Counted from the first letter of the stretch, positions 17,859 to 27,007 are shown. The stretch is DNA of 64,000 nt from Kibdelosporangium sp. MJ126-NF4 (GCF_000826545.1 NZ_CDME01000011.1:460001-524000), one strand, 5' to 3'. Notes: generated by a model from the sequence alone, not told the origin. Numbers and translations: made by a program.

Positions 17859-19187
17859 TCAGCTCTTAGCCGCGCGGGTGAATTCAGTCTTCGGATCCTG
17901 GATCTGTCCCATGGAGATCACCTCACGCCGGAAGACGAATGCGCCGAGCCAGTCGAACATGATCCGGACCTTCCGGTTGAAGGTGGGCATCCGGGACAGG
18001 TGGTACGCCCGGTGCAGCGCCCATGCGAGGAAGCCCTTCAGCCGGATCACCCCGAGCACGTCCGTAACACCTTTATACAGCCCCAGGGAGGCCACTGAGC
18101 CCTGGTACTTGTGGACGTACGGCTTCTGCTTGTTGCCGCGCAGCGCGGCCAGCACGTTGGGCACCAGCCGCTTGGCCTGGCGGACCGCGTGCTGCGCCGA
18201 CGGGCTGCACGTGGCCGTCGGGTCCTCGGCGGTGCGCGACAGGTCCGGCACGGCGGCGTTGTCACCGGCCGCCCACGCGTCCGAGAGGCCCTCGATCTGC
18301 AGTTCGGCCGTGCACCGGACGCGGCCGCGCTGATCCAGCGGCAGGTCGGTGTTGGCGAGCATCGGGTTGGCCTTCACGCCCGCGGTCCAGATGATCGTAT
18401 CGGCGTCGAACTCGGTGCCGTCGTCGAGCACGACGTGCCCGCCCTCCAGCGTCTTGGCCCGCGTGTCGAGGTAGACCTCGATCCCACGCTTCTCGAGCAC
18501 CTTGACGGTGTAGACGCCCATCTTGGCGCTCACCTCGGGCATGATCCGGTTGGACGCCTCGACAAGCACCCAGCGCATGTCCTTCGCGCTGAGCCCCTCG
18601 TAGTAGCGGATGGCGTAGCGGGCCATGTCCTCCAGCTCGGCCAGCGCCTCGACACCGGCATACCCGCCGCCGATGACCACGAAGGTCAGCATCTTGCGGC
18701 GCAGCTCGGGGTCGCTGGTGGTGGCGGCCTGGTCCAGCCGGGACAGCACGTGGTTGCGGAGGTAGATCGCCTCGCCGACCGTCTTGAACCCGATGCCCCG
18801 CTCCTCGAGACCGGGGATCGGCAGCAGCCGCGACACCGACCCGAGCGCACTGATCAACAGGTCGTATTCGACCTGGTCGGTGTGCCCGTCGAGGGACACG
18901 ACAGTCGCCGTCTTCGTCGCGTGGTCGATCTTGGTCACGCGCCCGGTGAGCACGTGGCAGCGGCGCAGCACATTGCGCAGCGGCACGACGACGTGCCGCG
19001 GCTCGATGGATCCGGCTGCCGCCTCCGGGAGGAACGGCTGGTACGTCATGTGCGGCTGTGGGTCGACCACTGTCACCGACGCTTCGAACGACCGCAGTTT
19101 CTTCTGCAGGCCCAACGCGGTGTACAGCCCGACATAGCCACCGCCGACGATGAGGATCCGCTTCGGCTGCTTCTTGCCCTTGGCCAT
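17859..19187 (-). CDS. NDH-2-like FAD/NAD(P)-dependent oxidoreductase
   Basis: The 442-residue pyridine-nucleotide-disulfide-type flavoprotein has an FAD Rossmann motif ILIVGGGYVGLYTA near residue 11, a second nucleotide motif FVVIGGGYAGVEA near residue 168, and an FAD-contacting segment with AAGDNAAV near residue 312. Length and layout fit single-subunit type-II NADH dehydrogenases, which oxidise NADH and reduce membrane quinone without proton pumping. The region after about residue 370 (WLGAFVFRR) fits the membrane-associating C-terminus. It is transcribed alone; a respiratory role is inferred from the family. Close relatives with other acceptors cannot be excluded. Confidence 0.85.
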   Translation of the reverse strand: MAKGKKQPKRILIVGGGYVGLYTALGLQKKLRSFEASVTVVDPQPHMTYQPFLPEAAAGSIEPRHVVVPLRNVLRRCHVLTGRVTKIDHATKTATVVSLDGHTDQVEYDLLISALGSVSRLLPIPGLEERGIGFKTVGEAIYLRNHVLSRLDQAATTSDPELRRKMLTFVVIGGGYAGVEALAELEDMARYAIRYYEGLSAKDMRWVLVEASNRIMPEVSAKMGVYTVKVLEKRGIEVYLDTRAKTLEGGHVVLDDGTEFDADTIIWTAGVKANPMLANTDLPLDQRGRVRCTAELQIEGLSDAWAAGDNAAVPDLSRTAEDPTATCSPSAQHAVRQAKRLVPNVLAALRGNKQKPYVHKYQGSVASLGLYKGVTDVLGVIRLKGFLAWALHRAYHLSRMPTFNRKVRIMFDWLGAFVFRREVISMGQIQDPKTEFTRAAKS

Positions 19188-19269
19188 GGCTCTATGGTCG
19201 CACCATCCACGCGACCCCGCGCGTCACCCCTGGTCAGGTGTGACGCTGGTCGCGAAGCCCTTCTTGCGT

Positions 19270-19773
19270 TCACTGTGGACGCTTCATGATCAACCGGGTG
19301 GCGAGCACCGCGAGTGCCGCGCCACCAAGGAGTGCGAGCACCTCCAATGCCGCCGGGGTAACGGTTTCCGGCACCAGTGCGGCGACACCGGCCAGCCCGG
19401 CGACGACCAGCTGAACCAGCACGAATCGGACAGCGGCCGGGCGCAGCGCCGACAGGTGCACGCGGGCAGTGCCTGGGATCACAGCGGCGAGCGCGCATCC
19501 GATGTGGACCAGGTGGACGAGCGGGATCAGCGCCAGAACACCGACGCTGAAGGCGTTTTCGCTGACCACGACGGCCGCGACGGCCGTCGCGACGATCAGG
19601 AACGCGGGCGCGGGCGTGCCGGGGGCCGTGACGGACAACACTCCCAGCAAGGCGACGACGCACAGCGGGAACACCCCGACTCCTTGTGCCGCCTGCAGGA
19701 CCAGGATCAGCGCGACGGCACACAGCACCACCCCGCGCAAGGTCCACGCGGGCACTCCGGCCGTGAGATTCAT
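19270..19773 (-). CDS. Integral membrane protein, last gene of the MoxR/DUF58 chain
   Basis: The 167-residue protein is mostly membrane: hydrophobic segments near residues 13-30, 36-50, 56-72, 76-95, 110-128 and 140-158, with short basic tails. I do not recognise a named family. The ATG (19771-19773) overlaps the stop of the DUF58 gene as ATGA, so it is translationally coupled to it and likely works with the MoxR/DUF58 system. Its last codons lie close to the flavoprotein gene's start on the same strand. Confidence 0.75.
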   Translation of the reverse strand: MNLTAGVPAWTLRGVVLCAVALILVLQAAQGVGVFPLCVVALLGVLSVTAPGTPAPAFLIVATAVAAVVVSENAFSVGVLALIPLVHLVHIGCALAAVIPGTARVHLSALRPAAVRFVLVQLVVAGLAGVAALVPETVTPAALEVLALLGGAALAVLATRLIMKRPQ

Positions 19774-21110
19774 CGCCGCCCCCTTGCCAGCCGACGCAGT
19801 GTGGCCGACGCCTCATCGCCCCACCGCAGCACCGGGATCCCGTGTTCCCGCAACGTTTCCACCCGCACCGCGTGCTCGGCGCGCAGCAGCTTCAGCACCG
19901 CGTCGCCCCACGGGTCGCGCTCGGCGGGCACGAGCGGATCCGGCATCAGATCCATTGCCAGCACTCGGATTCCGCGCCGGGCCACGGTCGCGGTGAGCTC
20001 CACCATCGCGTCGTCGACGAACGGGGAGAGCACCATCACCAGCGACCCGGCGGGCGCCTGACGCGGGCGCAGCACCGGCTTCTGCGCCCATCCCGCTGAG
20101 CGGGAGCAGATCACCAGCTGGTGGCGCAGCCGCAACAGCTGCCGCTGTCCCGATCCCGGTGCGAGGCTCAGCTGCGGGCGCCCCAGGTCCACCAGTCCGA
20201 CGCGATCCCCTTGCCGCAGGTAGCTCGCGGCCAGCGAGGCGGCCGCCCGCACGGCGGTGTCGAGCGAACCACCCGGCCGGATCCCGTTGCCGGTCATGAC
20301 AGTCGCCCAGTCCGCCAGTTCCGCGACGACGTCCACACGGGTGTCGATTGCGAGCACGAGCGAGGCGTCGGCGTCGGCGTGCCGTTCGCGGACGTGCAGC
20401 ATGCTCGGCGACAGCACACCGCCCGCGGCCGCCGACGCGCGCAGCGACACCCGCCAGTCGACGCGTCGCAGCCGGTCACCAGGCTGGAAAGCCCTGATGT
20501 CGCGCAATTCGGTGCTGTCGCCGGGCCGTGGCGAGCGGTGCACGCCGACCAGTCCGGCCGATCGGGGCGGCAACGGCCCCGCGGGCAGCGGCAGCACTGG
20601 CGGCAAGATCGTCCTGCGCCCCTCGGTGCCGACGATCGGGCCGAACACACGCAGCGCGTCCGGCCCGGCGAACAGCCGGTCAAGGCGCAGGTCCACGCCT
20701 TCGCCCCAGCCACCGTGCCCCAGGGTGGTCCGGACCTCCCGGACGCCTCCGGGCAGCAGGTGAACGGACCCGGCACCGCGTGTCCTGCCGTGTGGGGCCC
20801 GCAGCGCGGTCAGTTCGACGCCGGGCCCCGCGTCGATCTCGAAGACCGCCTCGGCCAGTTGTGCCTGTTCCAGGGCGCGGGGCAGCCGGGGCTGGTCGAC
20901 GACCGGTTCGCCGGGCGCCGGGCCTGCCATCGCCAGCAGCGCGCTGATCAGCAGCGGGGCACCAAACAAAACCAGCGTGAGCTCGTGCACCAGGACACCG
21001 GCGACGATCAGCCCGACGCCGACGACGACCGCGCGGTACATCGCGTCGGTGTTGCGCCAGCTGCCGGTGTCCCGCTGGGAGCGGACCCAGCGCAGGACGC
21101 GGTTGCTCAT
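19770..21110 (-). CDS. DUF58 domain protein
   Basis: The 446-residue protein has two adjacent N-terminal hydrophobic segments (about 25-62), then a long extracytoplasmic or cytoplasmic region. The DUF58 signature is at 203-222 (RDIRAFQPGDRLRRVDWR). The C-terminal half resembles a von Willebrand-A-like fold (LVLAIDTRVDV). DUF58 proteins pair with MoxR ATPases in chaperone-like complexes of poorly known function. The ATG at 21108-21110 overlaps the MoxR stop, and this gene's own stop overlaps the next start. The same frame stays open far upstream, but that stretch is the antisense frame of moxR, so this start is clear. Confidence 0.88.
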   Translation of the reverse strand: MSNRVLRWVRSQRDTGSWRNTDAMYRAVVVGVGLIVAGVLVHELTLVLFGAPLLISALLAMAGPAPGEPVVDQPRLPRALEQAQLAEAVFEIDAGPGVELTALRAPHGRTRGAGSVHLLPGGVREVRTTLGHGGWGEGVDLRLDRLFAGPDALRVFGPIVGTEGRRTILPPVLPLPAGPLPPRSAGLVGVHRSPRPGDSTELRDIRAFQPGDRLRRVDWRVSLRASAAAGGVLSPSMLHVRERHADADASLVLAIDTRVDVVAELADWATVMTGNGIRPGGSLDTAVRAAASLAASYLRQGDRVGLVDLGRPQLSLAPGSGQRQLLRLRHQLVICSRSAGWAQKPVLRPRQAPAGSLVMVLSPFVDDAMVELTATVARRGIRVLAMDLMPDPLVPAERDPWGDAVLKLLRAEHAVRVETLREHGIPVLRWGDEASATLRRLARGRR

Positions 21111-22087
21111 CGGGTGCTCGCCGGTCCTGGCACTGTGCCGAGCAGTTCGGTGACGACCTGGACGGCCGTCGCGCCCGTGCTCCACGTCTCCGCGCGGAGC
21201 GTCATCCGGTGCGCCAGCGCGGCCACCGCGCAGTCCTTGACGTCCTCGGGAAGCACGAACTCGCGGCCGTCGAGGACCGCGAGGCTTCGGGAGACCAGCA
21301 GCAACGCCTGCGACCCCCGTGGGGACGCACCGATCTCGACCGAGGGGTGCCGCCGGGTGGCGGCGGCGAGGTCGACGCAGTAGCGCAGCACGCCCGGATC
21401 GACGTCGACGAGTTCGACACCCGCCTGCAGCGCACGCAGCCGTCGCGCGTCGACGACCGGCGCGACCTCGGTCTCCTCCTTGCGCCGGGCCAGTCTGCGG
21501 CGCAGCACCTCGGCTTCCTCGTCGGCGGGCGGGTAGCCGACGTCCAGGCGCAGCAGGAACCGGTCGAGCTGCGCCTCCGGCAACGGGTACGTGCCTTCGT
21601 ACTCGACGGGGTTCGCGGTCGCCAGTACGTGGAACGGGCGCTCCAACTGGTGTGTGTGGCCCTCGACGGTGACCTGGCGCTCCTGCATGGCTTCCAGCAA
21701 CGCGGACTGGGTTTTCGGTGGCGTGCGGTTGATCTCGTCTGCCAGCAGCAGGCCGGTGAACACCGGGCCGGCCCGGAAGCTGAACTCCCGCTCGGTCGGG
21801 TCGTAGAGGTACGAACCGGTCACGTCGGCGGGCAGCAGGTCCGGAGTGCACTGCAGCCGACGGAAATCCAGGCCGAGTGCCTGCGCGAGAGTACGGGCCA
21901 GCAGTGTTTTTCCCAGCCCTGGCATGTCTTCCAGCAGAACGTGGCCACCTGCCAGCACGGCGGCGAGCGCCAGCCGCGCGGTCCGCGCGCCGCCGACGAC
22001 CACAGTGCCGACGGTGTCGAGGACCGCTCGGCACTCGGCCGCGATCGCGGTCACACCCAGTCCTTCGTGGACGTCTGATGTGGTCAC
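21107..22087 (-). CDS. MoxR-family AAA+ ATPase
   Basis: The 326-residue AAA+ ATPase has Walker A GLGKT (57-61), Walker B LLLADEINR (Asp117, Glu118) and the ATANPVE sensor-1 segment, as in MoxR/RavA proteins. These couple ATP hydrolysis to remodelling of partner proteins, usually together with DUF58/VWA proteins encoded next door, as here. The GTG at 22087 overlaps the stop of the upstream gene by 4 bp and begins a normal-length MoxR. Adjacent genes for DUF58 and DUF4129 proteins complete the usual actinobacterial cluster; a transglutaminase-type partner often found in such clusters is not present. Confidence 0.92.
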   Translation of the reverse strand: MTTSDVHEGLGVTAIAAECRAVLDTVGTVVVGGARTARLALAAVLAGGHVLLEDMPGLGKTLLARTLAQALGLDFRRLQCTPDLLPADVTGSYLYDPTEREFSFRAGPVFTGLLLADEINRTPPKTQSALLEAMQERQVTVEGHTHQLERPFHVLATANPVEYEGTYPLPEAQLDRFLLRLDVGYPPADEEAEVLRRRLARRKEETEVAPVVDARRLRALQAGVELVDVDPGVLRYCVDLAAATRRHPSVEIGASPRGSQALLLVSRSLAVLDGREFVLPEDVKDCAVAALAHRMTLRAETWSTGATAVQVVTELLGTVPGPASTR

Positions 22088-22542
22088 TTCGCCTCCAGTC
22101 GGCCGAGCAGCTCGCTCAGCCGTCGCGGGGACGGCAACCGCGCGTCCCGGTCGGTGATCAGTGCGTACAGCTCGTCGCCGAGTTCCACCCGGGCTCGGTC
22201 GTCTTCCAGGTTGATTCCCCTGTGCCGCAACGTGTCCGCCGCCAGCTTGCGCAGCCTCGGCTGGACCCGGTTGCGGAACCGGTCCGGATCCCTCGCGGCT
22301 TCCGCGAAACGTGTCGACAACGCGCTCGCCTGATGCGTTGTCAGCGTTTCCTCCGGCGCGGGCAACGCCGTCCACATCGGCGCGGCCATGCCGACGACCA
22401 TCGTGGCCATCGCCGTGACCGTGGCGATCGGGATCGCCACGACAACCGCCCAGAACAACGGCATCATCATCAGCCAACTCGCGAGCACGGTCGTGAGCAC
22501 CCCGGCGGCGGCCGCGACGAGGATGGCGGTCAACGGCCTCAT
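22084..22542 (-). CDS. Membrane protein of the MoxR cluster
   Basis: The 152-residue protein has two N-terminal membrane segments (about 4-25 and 27-52) followed by a soluble helical region of ~95 residues rich in Arg, Asp and Leu. No family name is offered. The ATG at 22542 overlaps the preceding gene's stop and its own stop overlaps the moxR start, so all are translated in one chain. The position suggests a membrane partner of the MoxR/DUF58 complex. Confidence 0.8.
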   Translation of the reverse strand: MRPLTAILVAAAAGVLTTVLASWLMMMPLFWAVVVAIPIATVTAMATMVVGMAAPMWTALPAPEETLTTHQASALSTRFAEAARDPDRFRNRVQPRLRKLAADTLRHRGINLEDDRARVELGDELYALITDRDARLPSPRRLSELLGRLEAK

Positions 22543-23183
22543 GCGAGCTGTTCCAGTGCCCGCCGGGCCTGTCTCGCGTCGTCGTCGGTGACGCTGCCCG
22601 GTTGCCCGAACCTGGCACGGTGGTACAGCTTGCGCAGTGTCGACAACGCCTGCTCGTCGGCGTTCTGCCCGGCGAGCACGGCGGCGGTGAACTCGGTGGG
22701 CGTCTGGTGTGGTTGGCGTTCAAGGCCTGTCTCGGCCGCGGACCGTTCCAGGTGGATCCAGGCCGCGACGACCGCGTCCGACGGCGGCCCGCCTGTCTTG
22801 CGGTCCATTTCGAGCAACGCGCGCTGTCCGGCCCGCACGAGCCACGGTTCGCCGCCGTCCACCACGTCGTCGGCGACGACGGTCTGGACCCGCATTCGCT
22901 TGCGTCGCCGGTGAAACCGGATCCCGCCCAGCATGAACACCAAGATGGCCAGCCCGAACAGCGCTGCGACGAACACGAGGACGACGATGGCGCCAGCACT
23001 GTAGGTGACGAACGGGTCGCCCCCGCCCGGCGGCCCGATCAGCGGGCCGTCCCCGATGGGCACTGTGGGACCAGTCCCCGGCCGCACGATGCCAGTTGGT
23101 ATCCCTGAACTTCCCTTGGATGCCACCACGGCCAGCAGCAGGAAGGCCGCGACCGCGAGTGCCACCGGCAATCGGACTTTCAT
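22539..23183 (-). CDS. DUF4129 domain membrane protein
   Basis: With the ATG at 23183 the protein has 214 residues: a signal-anchor at 3-22, a short Gly/Pro-rich extracytoplasmic stretch, a second membrane segment (about 65-88) and a cytosolic C-terminal DUF4129 domain. That domain contains AWIHLERSAAETG and QTPTEFTAAVL, its hallmark helices. DUF4129 proteins sit in MoxR/DUF58 clusters and may link them to cell-envelope work. A GTG at 23228 overlapping the upstream stop would add 15 residues and is possible. The gene leads the coupled five-gene chain. Confidence 0.82.
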   Translation of the reverse strand: MKVRLPVALAVAAFLLLAVVASKGSSGIPTGIVRPGTGPTVPIGDGPLIGPPGGGDPFVTYSAGAIVVLVFVAALFGLAILVFMLGGIRFHRRRKRMRVQTVVADDVVDGGEPWLVRAGQRALLEMDRKTGGPPSDAVVAAWIHLERSAAETGLERQPHQTPTEFTAAVLAGQNADEQALSTLRKLYHRARFGQPGSVTDDDARQARRALEQLA

Positions 23184-23224
23184 CCGGTGAGCATCCCAAA
23201 AACTCCGACCGAATGGGGCCGGTT

Positions 23225-24052
23225 TCACGCCCGCAGATCAGCGATCGCGGCCCACACCTTGGCGGGCTCGTCGGCGTGCAGGTCCACGCGTCCGGCGAGG
23301 AAGTCCAGACCAGCGGACCGGTCCCACTCCCCGACAGGGACAGCGCTGCGGCCGAGGTGTTCGGTGTACCGGTCCGCCCACAGTTCGATCCGCCAGCCAG
23401 GCCACGCCGGGGGAAGCCATTCGGCCATTCCCCGCAACGGGTCGAAGGCCCACAGCCCGAGGTGCCGGTCCGCCAGGTCGATGTGCACACCGCTGCGGGG
23501 AAACGGACACGTCTCGATCCGCGCCTCCTGGGGCAGCAGGCCCACCATCTCCGGGCCGTAGCGCAGGACGTCGAACAGGTCGAGCGAGAACCCGTAGGCC
23601 TCGTGCCCGCCGTCCTCCCGCCGGAGGGTCACGAGCTGGTCGACGTCGTCGTCCTCGGCCGCCAGAACCGCGTCGACCAGTCCGGAGTCCCGAACCATCG
23701 CCCGCTCCAGCCCGACGTACGCGACGAGGTCCGCCACCCCGTCGAACGCCCACTGCACGTGCCAGCCTCGCCACGTCCGCGCGAGCACCGTGAGCAACGC
23801 GGCCCGGTGGGCGTAGTCGTTGAGCTGGCAGGTGAAGAACAGCACCACACGGCGTGTGACGTCCACGAGCACGGCGCCCTCACAGATGCCGTCGTCGTAC
23901 CAGACATCCGTGGTCTCCTGCGCCCGGATGCAGCGGATCGCCGCCGCCGGGCCGGACACGAGATCGACGTCCAGGATCCGCGAACGCCAGGTCGAGCGGT
24001 ACAGCTGCCAACCGTCCCGCTCGACCAGCACGTAGTTGGTGTGATCCGCCAT
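23225..24052 (-). CDS. Conserved-looking cytosolic protein of unknown function
   Basis: The 275-residue protein is soluble and acidic, rich in Trp and Asp (for example WQLYRSTW near the N-terminus and AFDPLRGMAEWLPPAWPG near residue 215). It has no signal peptide, membrane segment or motif I recognise. Third positions are G/C-rich and the length is well defined, so it is a real gene. The ATG at 24052 is preferred to an upstream in-frame GTG. Its stop at 23225 touches the possible early start of the DUF4129 gene. It may belong to the same transcript, but a functional link is only inferred. Confidence 0.65.
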   Translation of the reverse strand: MADHTNYVLVERDGWQLYRSTWRSRILDVDLVSGPAAAIRCIRAQETTDVWYDDGICEGAVLVDVTRRVVLFFTCQLNDYAHRAALLTVLARTWRGWHVQWAFDGVADLVAYVGLERAMVRDSGLVDAVLAAEDDDVDQLVTLRREDGGHEAYGFSLDLFDVLRYGPEMVGLLPQEARIETCPFPRSGVHIDLADRHLGLWAFDPLRGMAEWLPPAWPGWRIELWADRYTEHLGRSAVPVGEWDRSAGLDFLAGRVDLHADEPAKVWAAIADLRA

Positions 24053-24093
24053 CGCCAAAGAATCGCAGGTTTTCGACGTTGGAGGAAAATGAG

Positions 24094-24786
24094 TTACCAC
24101 ACAGCCTTGGCCTTGCTGAGAACGTCCTCCAGCATCGCCGGGGTGAGCTTGCCGGTGAACGTGTTCTGTTGGCTGACGTGGTAGCAGCCGATCAGCGTGA
24201 GATCAGGGCCGTCGTCCGCGGCGGGCAGCGTGACCGTGACGCCGTGGCCGAACTTGGGACGCGGAGTCGGCACCGTCCAGTTGGCCAACGCGGGCAGCAG
24301 CGCCTGCCAGCCGAACGCGCCGAGCACCACGACACAGCGCAGGGTCGGCCGGAGCAGTGCGAACTCACGAACCAGCCACGGGCGGCACATGTCCCGCTCG
24401 GCCGGGGTCGGCTTGTTCTCCGGCGGGGCGCATTTCACCGGCGCGGTGATGCGAACTCCGCGCAGTTCCAAGCCGTCTCCGATGTGGTGCGACGTCGCCT
24501 GGCTCGCCAGACCCACGGCGTGCAGTGCCGCGTAAAGGAAATCGCCCGAGCGGTCGCCGGTGAACATCCGCCCGGTCCTGTTCGCGCCGTGTGCCGCCGG
24601 GGCCAGGCCGACGATCGCGATCCGGGCGTCCGCCGGGCCGAAGCCGGGGACCGCTCTGCCCCAGTAGGTCTGGTCGCGGAAGGCCGCGCGTTTCTCCCTG
24701 GCCACCTGTTCACGCCAACTCACCAGCCGGGGGCAGGCACGACAGTCGGCAACCGCCTGGTCCAGTTCGACAAGGGACACAGTCAT
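24094..24786 (-). CDS. udgB: Family-5 uracil-DNA glycosylase (UdgB)
   Basis: The 230-residue protein excises uracil (and often hypoxanthine) from DNA in base-excision repair. Motif A appears as [19 protein letters not shown] (about 60-78) and motif B as [14 protein letters not shown] near residues 202-215, both typical of the actinobacterial UDGb class (Rv1259-like). An N-terminal CRACP supplies part of the expected [4Fe-4S] ligand set, with further cysteines at CAPP and near residue 150. The GTG/ATG at 24786 starts just after an acg-rich spacer and is divergent from the S10 peptidase. Confidence 0.9.
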   Translation of the reverse strand: MTVSLVELDQAVADCRACPRLVSWREQVAREKRAAFRDQTYWGRAVPGFGPADARIAIVGLAPAAHGANRTGRMFTGDRSGDFLYAALHAVGLASQATSHHIGDGLELRGVRITAPVKCAPPENKPTPAERDMCRPWLVREFALLRPTLRCVVVLGAFGWQALLPALANWTVPTPRPKFGHGVTVTLPAADDGPDLTLIGCYHVSQQNTFTGKLTPAMLEDVLSKAKAVW

Positions 24787-24812
24787 GATTCTTCACCACA
24801 TAAGGTTTGGAC

Positions 24813-26252
24813 ATGGCAGACACCGAGGAGCAGCCCAAACCGGCCGACCCGACCGACGATCTCGTCACGACCAGTCACGTGCTCGGTGACCTGGCGTACA
24901 CCGCGACCGCGGGCCGAGTGGTCCTGCGCCGCGAGGTCGTCACCGACGGCAAGGCCGACGGCCACCTGGCCAAGGCCGAGGTCTTCATGACCAGCTACAC
25001 CGTCGACGGCGCCGACCCGGCCACGCGGCCGGTGACGTTCGCGTTCAACGGCGGCCCGGGATCGTCCAGTGTCTGGCTGCACCTCGGCGTCTTCGGCCCG
25101 CGCCGAGTGCTCTCCGGCGACGCCGGGGACCTGGCCACACCGCCGTACCAGCTCGTCGACAACACCGAGACGCTGCTCAGGCACAGCGATCTCGTCTTCA
25201 TCGACCCGGTGTCGACCGGCTACTCGCGGGCGGCGAAAGGCGAGAAGCCCGGCGAGTTCCACGGGTTCGGCGCGGACCTGGAGTCGGTCGGCGAGATCAT
25301 CCGGCTGTGGACGTCGCGCAACCAGCGGTGGCTGTCGCCGAAGTTCCTCGCCGGTGAGTCCTATGGCACGCTCCGCGCGGCGGGCCTCGCGGACCACCTA
25401 CAGACACGGCATGGCATGTACCTCAACGGAATCATGCTCATCTCGTCGATACTCGACTTCGGCACGGTCGAGTTCAGCGAGGGCAACGACCTGCCGTACG
25501 TGCTGTTCCTGCCGACCTACGCGGCGATCGCGCACTACCACGGCCTGCACGGGGACCGCTCGCTCGAAGACGTTCTCGCCGAGGCGGAGGAGTTCGCGTC
25601 CCGCGACTACCCGTGGGCGCTGGCGCAGGGTTCGCGGCTGGGTGACCGGCAGTCCATCGTGGACAAGATCGCCAGTCTGACCGGCCTCTCCGCCGACTAT
25701 GTCGACCGGGTGAACCTGCGGATCGAGCACGTCCGCTTCTTCACCGAGGTGCTGCGGGACAAGCGCAGGGTGACCGGGCGGCTGGACGCGCGTTTCGTGG
25801 GCTGGGACAGCGACTACGGTCGCGAGTTGTTCAGCGAGGACCCGTCCTATTCGGCCATCCTCGGCCCGTACACCGCCGCGCTGAACCACTACATCCGCGC
25901 GGAGCTGGAATACGCCAACGACCTGCCGTACGAGATCCTCACCGGCAACGTGCACCCGTGGTCCTACAAGGAGTTCGAGAACGCCTCGGTCACCGTGGCG
26001 AACAAGCTCGCCGCGGCCATCCGCGCCAACAACAACCTCAAGGTGCATGTGGCGTCCGGCTACCACGACGGCGCGACGCCGTACTACGCCGCCGAGCACG
26101 TGCTGGCGCACCTGGCCATCCCGGAGGAACTGCGGGGCAACATCGAGACGAAGTACTACCCCGCCGGGCACATGATGTACGTCCACGAGCCCAGCAGGCT
26201 GCGGCAGTCCGAGGACCTGGCCGCGTTCGTGCGAAACGCCTCGAACCTCTGA
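24813..26252 (+). CDS. S10-family serine carboxypeptidase-like peptidase
   Basis: The 479-residue protein has the S10 pattern: NGGPGSSS (79-86) near the oxyanion hole, nucleophile GESYG (Ser183), the acid in SGYHDGATP and the histidine in PAGHMMYVH near residue 454. S10 enzymes cleave C-terminal residues, usually at acid pH. There is no clear signal peptide, so it may be cytosolic. The ATG at 24813 follows taagg by 7 bp and is preferred to a TTG two codons earlier. It is divergent from udgB and followed 22 bp later by a gene of unknown function on the same strand. Confidence 0.88.
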   Translation: MADTEEQPKPADPTDDLVTTSHVLGDLAYTATAGRVVLRREVVTDGKADGHLAKAEVFMTSYTVDGADPATRPVTFAFNGGPGSSSVWLHLGVFGPRRVLSGDAGDLATPPYQLVDNTETLLRHSDLVFIDPVSTGYSRAAKGEKPGEFHGFGADLESVGEIIRLWTSRNQRWLSPKFLAGESYGTLRAAGLADHLQTRHGMYLNGIMLISSILDFGTVEFSEGNDLPYVLFLPTYAAIAHYHGLHGDRSLEDVLAEAEEFASRDYPWALAQGSRLGDRQSIVDKIASLTGLSADYVDRVNLRIEHVRFFTEVLRDKRRVTGRLDARFVGWDSDYGRELFSEDPSYSAILGPYTAALNHYIRAELEYANDLPYEILTGNVHPWSYKEFENASVTVANKLAAAIRANNNLKVHVASGYHDGATPYYAAEHVLAHLAIPEELRGNIETKYYPAGHMMYVHEPSRLRQSEDLAAFVRNASNL

Positions 26253-26274
26253 CGTGAACCACTAGATTCCCCGC

Positions 26275-26850
26275 ATGGGATTAGCGATCTCGGTGGGACC
26301 CGAAGACTACGACGAGGAATTCGACGATCTCAGTGCCGGGCTGAAGGAACTGGGCATCGAGTGGAGTGCGCCGCCCGTCCGGGAGCACCTGACTGGACGG
26401 GCGACCCACACGTCGTTCGGGTATTCCACAGTGCATTTCCTGCGCCGGGCGTACGCGTTGACGAAGGCGGGCCGACCGGTCACACCGGTGTTCACCATCC
26501 CGGACATGGAGCAGGACAGCCATGTCGTGGCCGACGAGGCGGAGATGTTCGAGTCGCACCTGTTGTGCCACTCGGACGCTGACGGCTACTACGTCCCGGT
26601 GGACTTCGAGACGCCCGAGGTGGTCGACGAGCAGTTCGTCGGCTCAAGCCAGCGCTTGCTCGCCGAGCTGCGGTTCTGCGCCGAGCCGCTGGGCATCCGG
26701 CTGGCCGAGGACGGCACGCTGTCCGACGCCGAGGCAGACCGGATCAACGCGCTGGACACGCCCTACCAGTCCGAGTGGCAGGCCTGGATCGCCCTGCACG
26801 AGGCCTGTCTGCTCAGCATCACATCCGGCCACGCCATAATCTTCAACTAG
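26275..26850 (+). CDS. Unknown cytosolic protein with a TTA codon at position 3
   Basis: The 191-residue acidic protein lacks signal or membrane segments and matches no family I know. A central DADGYYVPVDFETPEVVDEQF stretch, well-conserved-looking Trp residues and an even G/C third position indicate a real gene. The third codon is TTA (26281-26283), rare in such genomes and known in Streptomyces to make translation depend on the bldA tRNA. This protein could therefore be produced late in development, but that is inference. The 4-unit 23-bp repeat array starts 3 bp after its stop. Confidence 0.65.
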   Translation: MGLAISVGPEDYDEEFDDLSAGLKELGIEWSAPPVREHLTGRATHTSFGYSTVHFLRRAYALTKAGRPVTPVFTIPDMEQDSHVVADEAEMFESHLLCHSDADGYYVPVDFETPEVVDEQFVGSSQRLLAELRFCAEPLGIRLAEDGTLSDAEADRINALDTPYQSEWQAWIALHEACLLSITSGHAIIFN

Positions 26851-26852
26851 CC

Positions 26853-26992
26853 GCAACCAAGGCGGCCTTCGGTGCGTGGGCCGCAACCAAGGTGGCCTTT
26901 GGTGCACGAGGCGCAGCACCTGCTGCACCTGCAGCACGTGCAACCAAGGTGGCCTTTGGTGCGTCAGGTGCCACCAAGGTGGCCTTCGTTGC
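26853..26992. repeat. Array of four 23-bp imperfect palindromic repeats
   Basis: Units lie at 26853-26875, 26883-26905, 26940-26962 and 26970-26992, each near gcaaccaaggtggcctttggtgc. Each unit is an imperfect hairpin (10-bp arms with two mismatches, 3-base loop). Unit spacing is irregular (7, 34 and 7 bp), so this is not a CRISPR array. It separates two convergent genes. A fifth copy is at 16257-16279. Confidence 0.85.
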
Positions 26993-27007
26993 ATCCCGCT
27001 CGACGCG

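Noticed and set aside
10216..19295. An exact 18-bp match (gacgcttcatgatcaacc) at 10216-10233 and 19278-19295
   Set aside because: One copy lies inside coding sequence and there is no common context; a chance match of this length in 64 kb is uncommon but possible, and there is no third copy. Not claimed as an operator.
21110..22999. Long upstream extensions of the DUF58 and moxR reading frames (over 200 codons)
   Set aside because: They are antisense or out-of-frame shadows of neighbouring genes; the internal ATG/GTG starts with 4-bp overlaps give normal family lengths.
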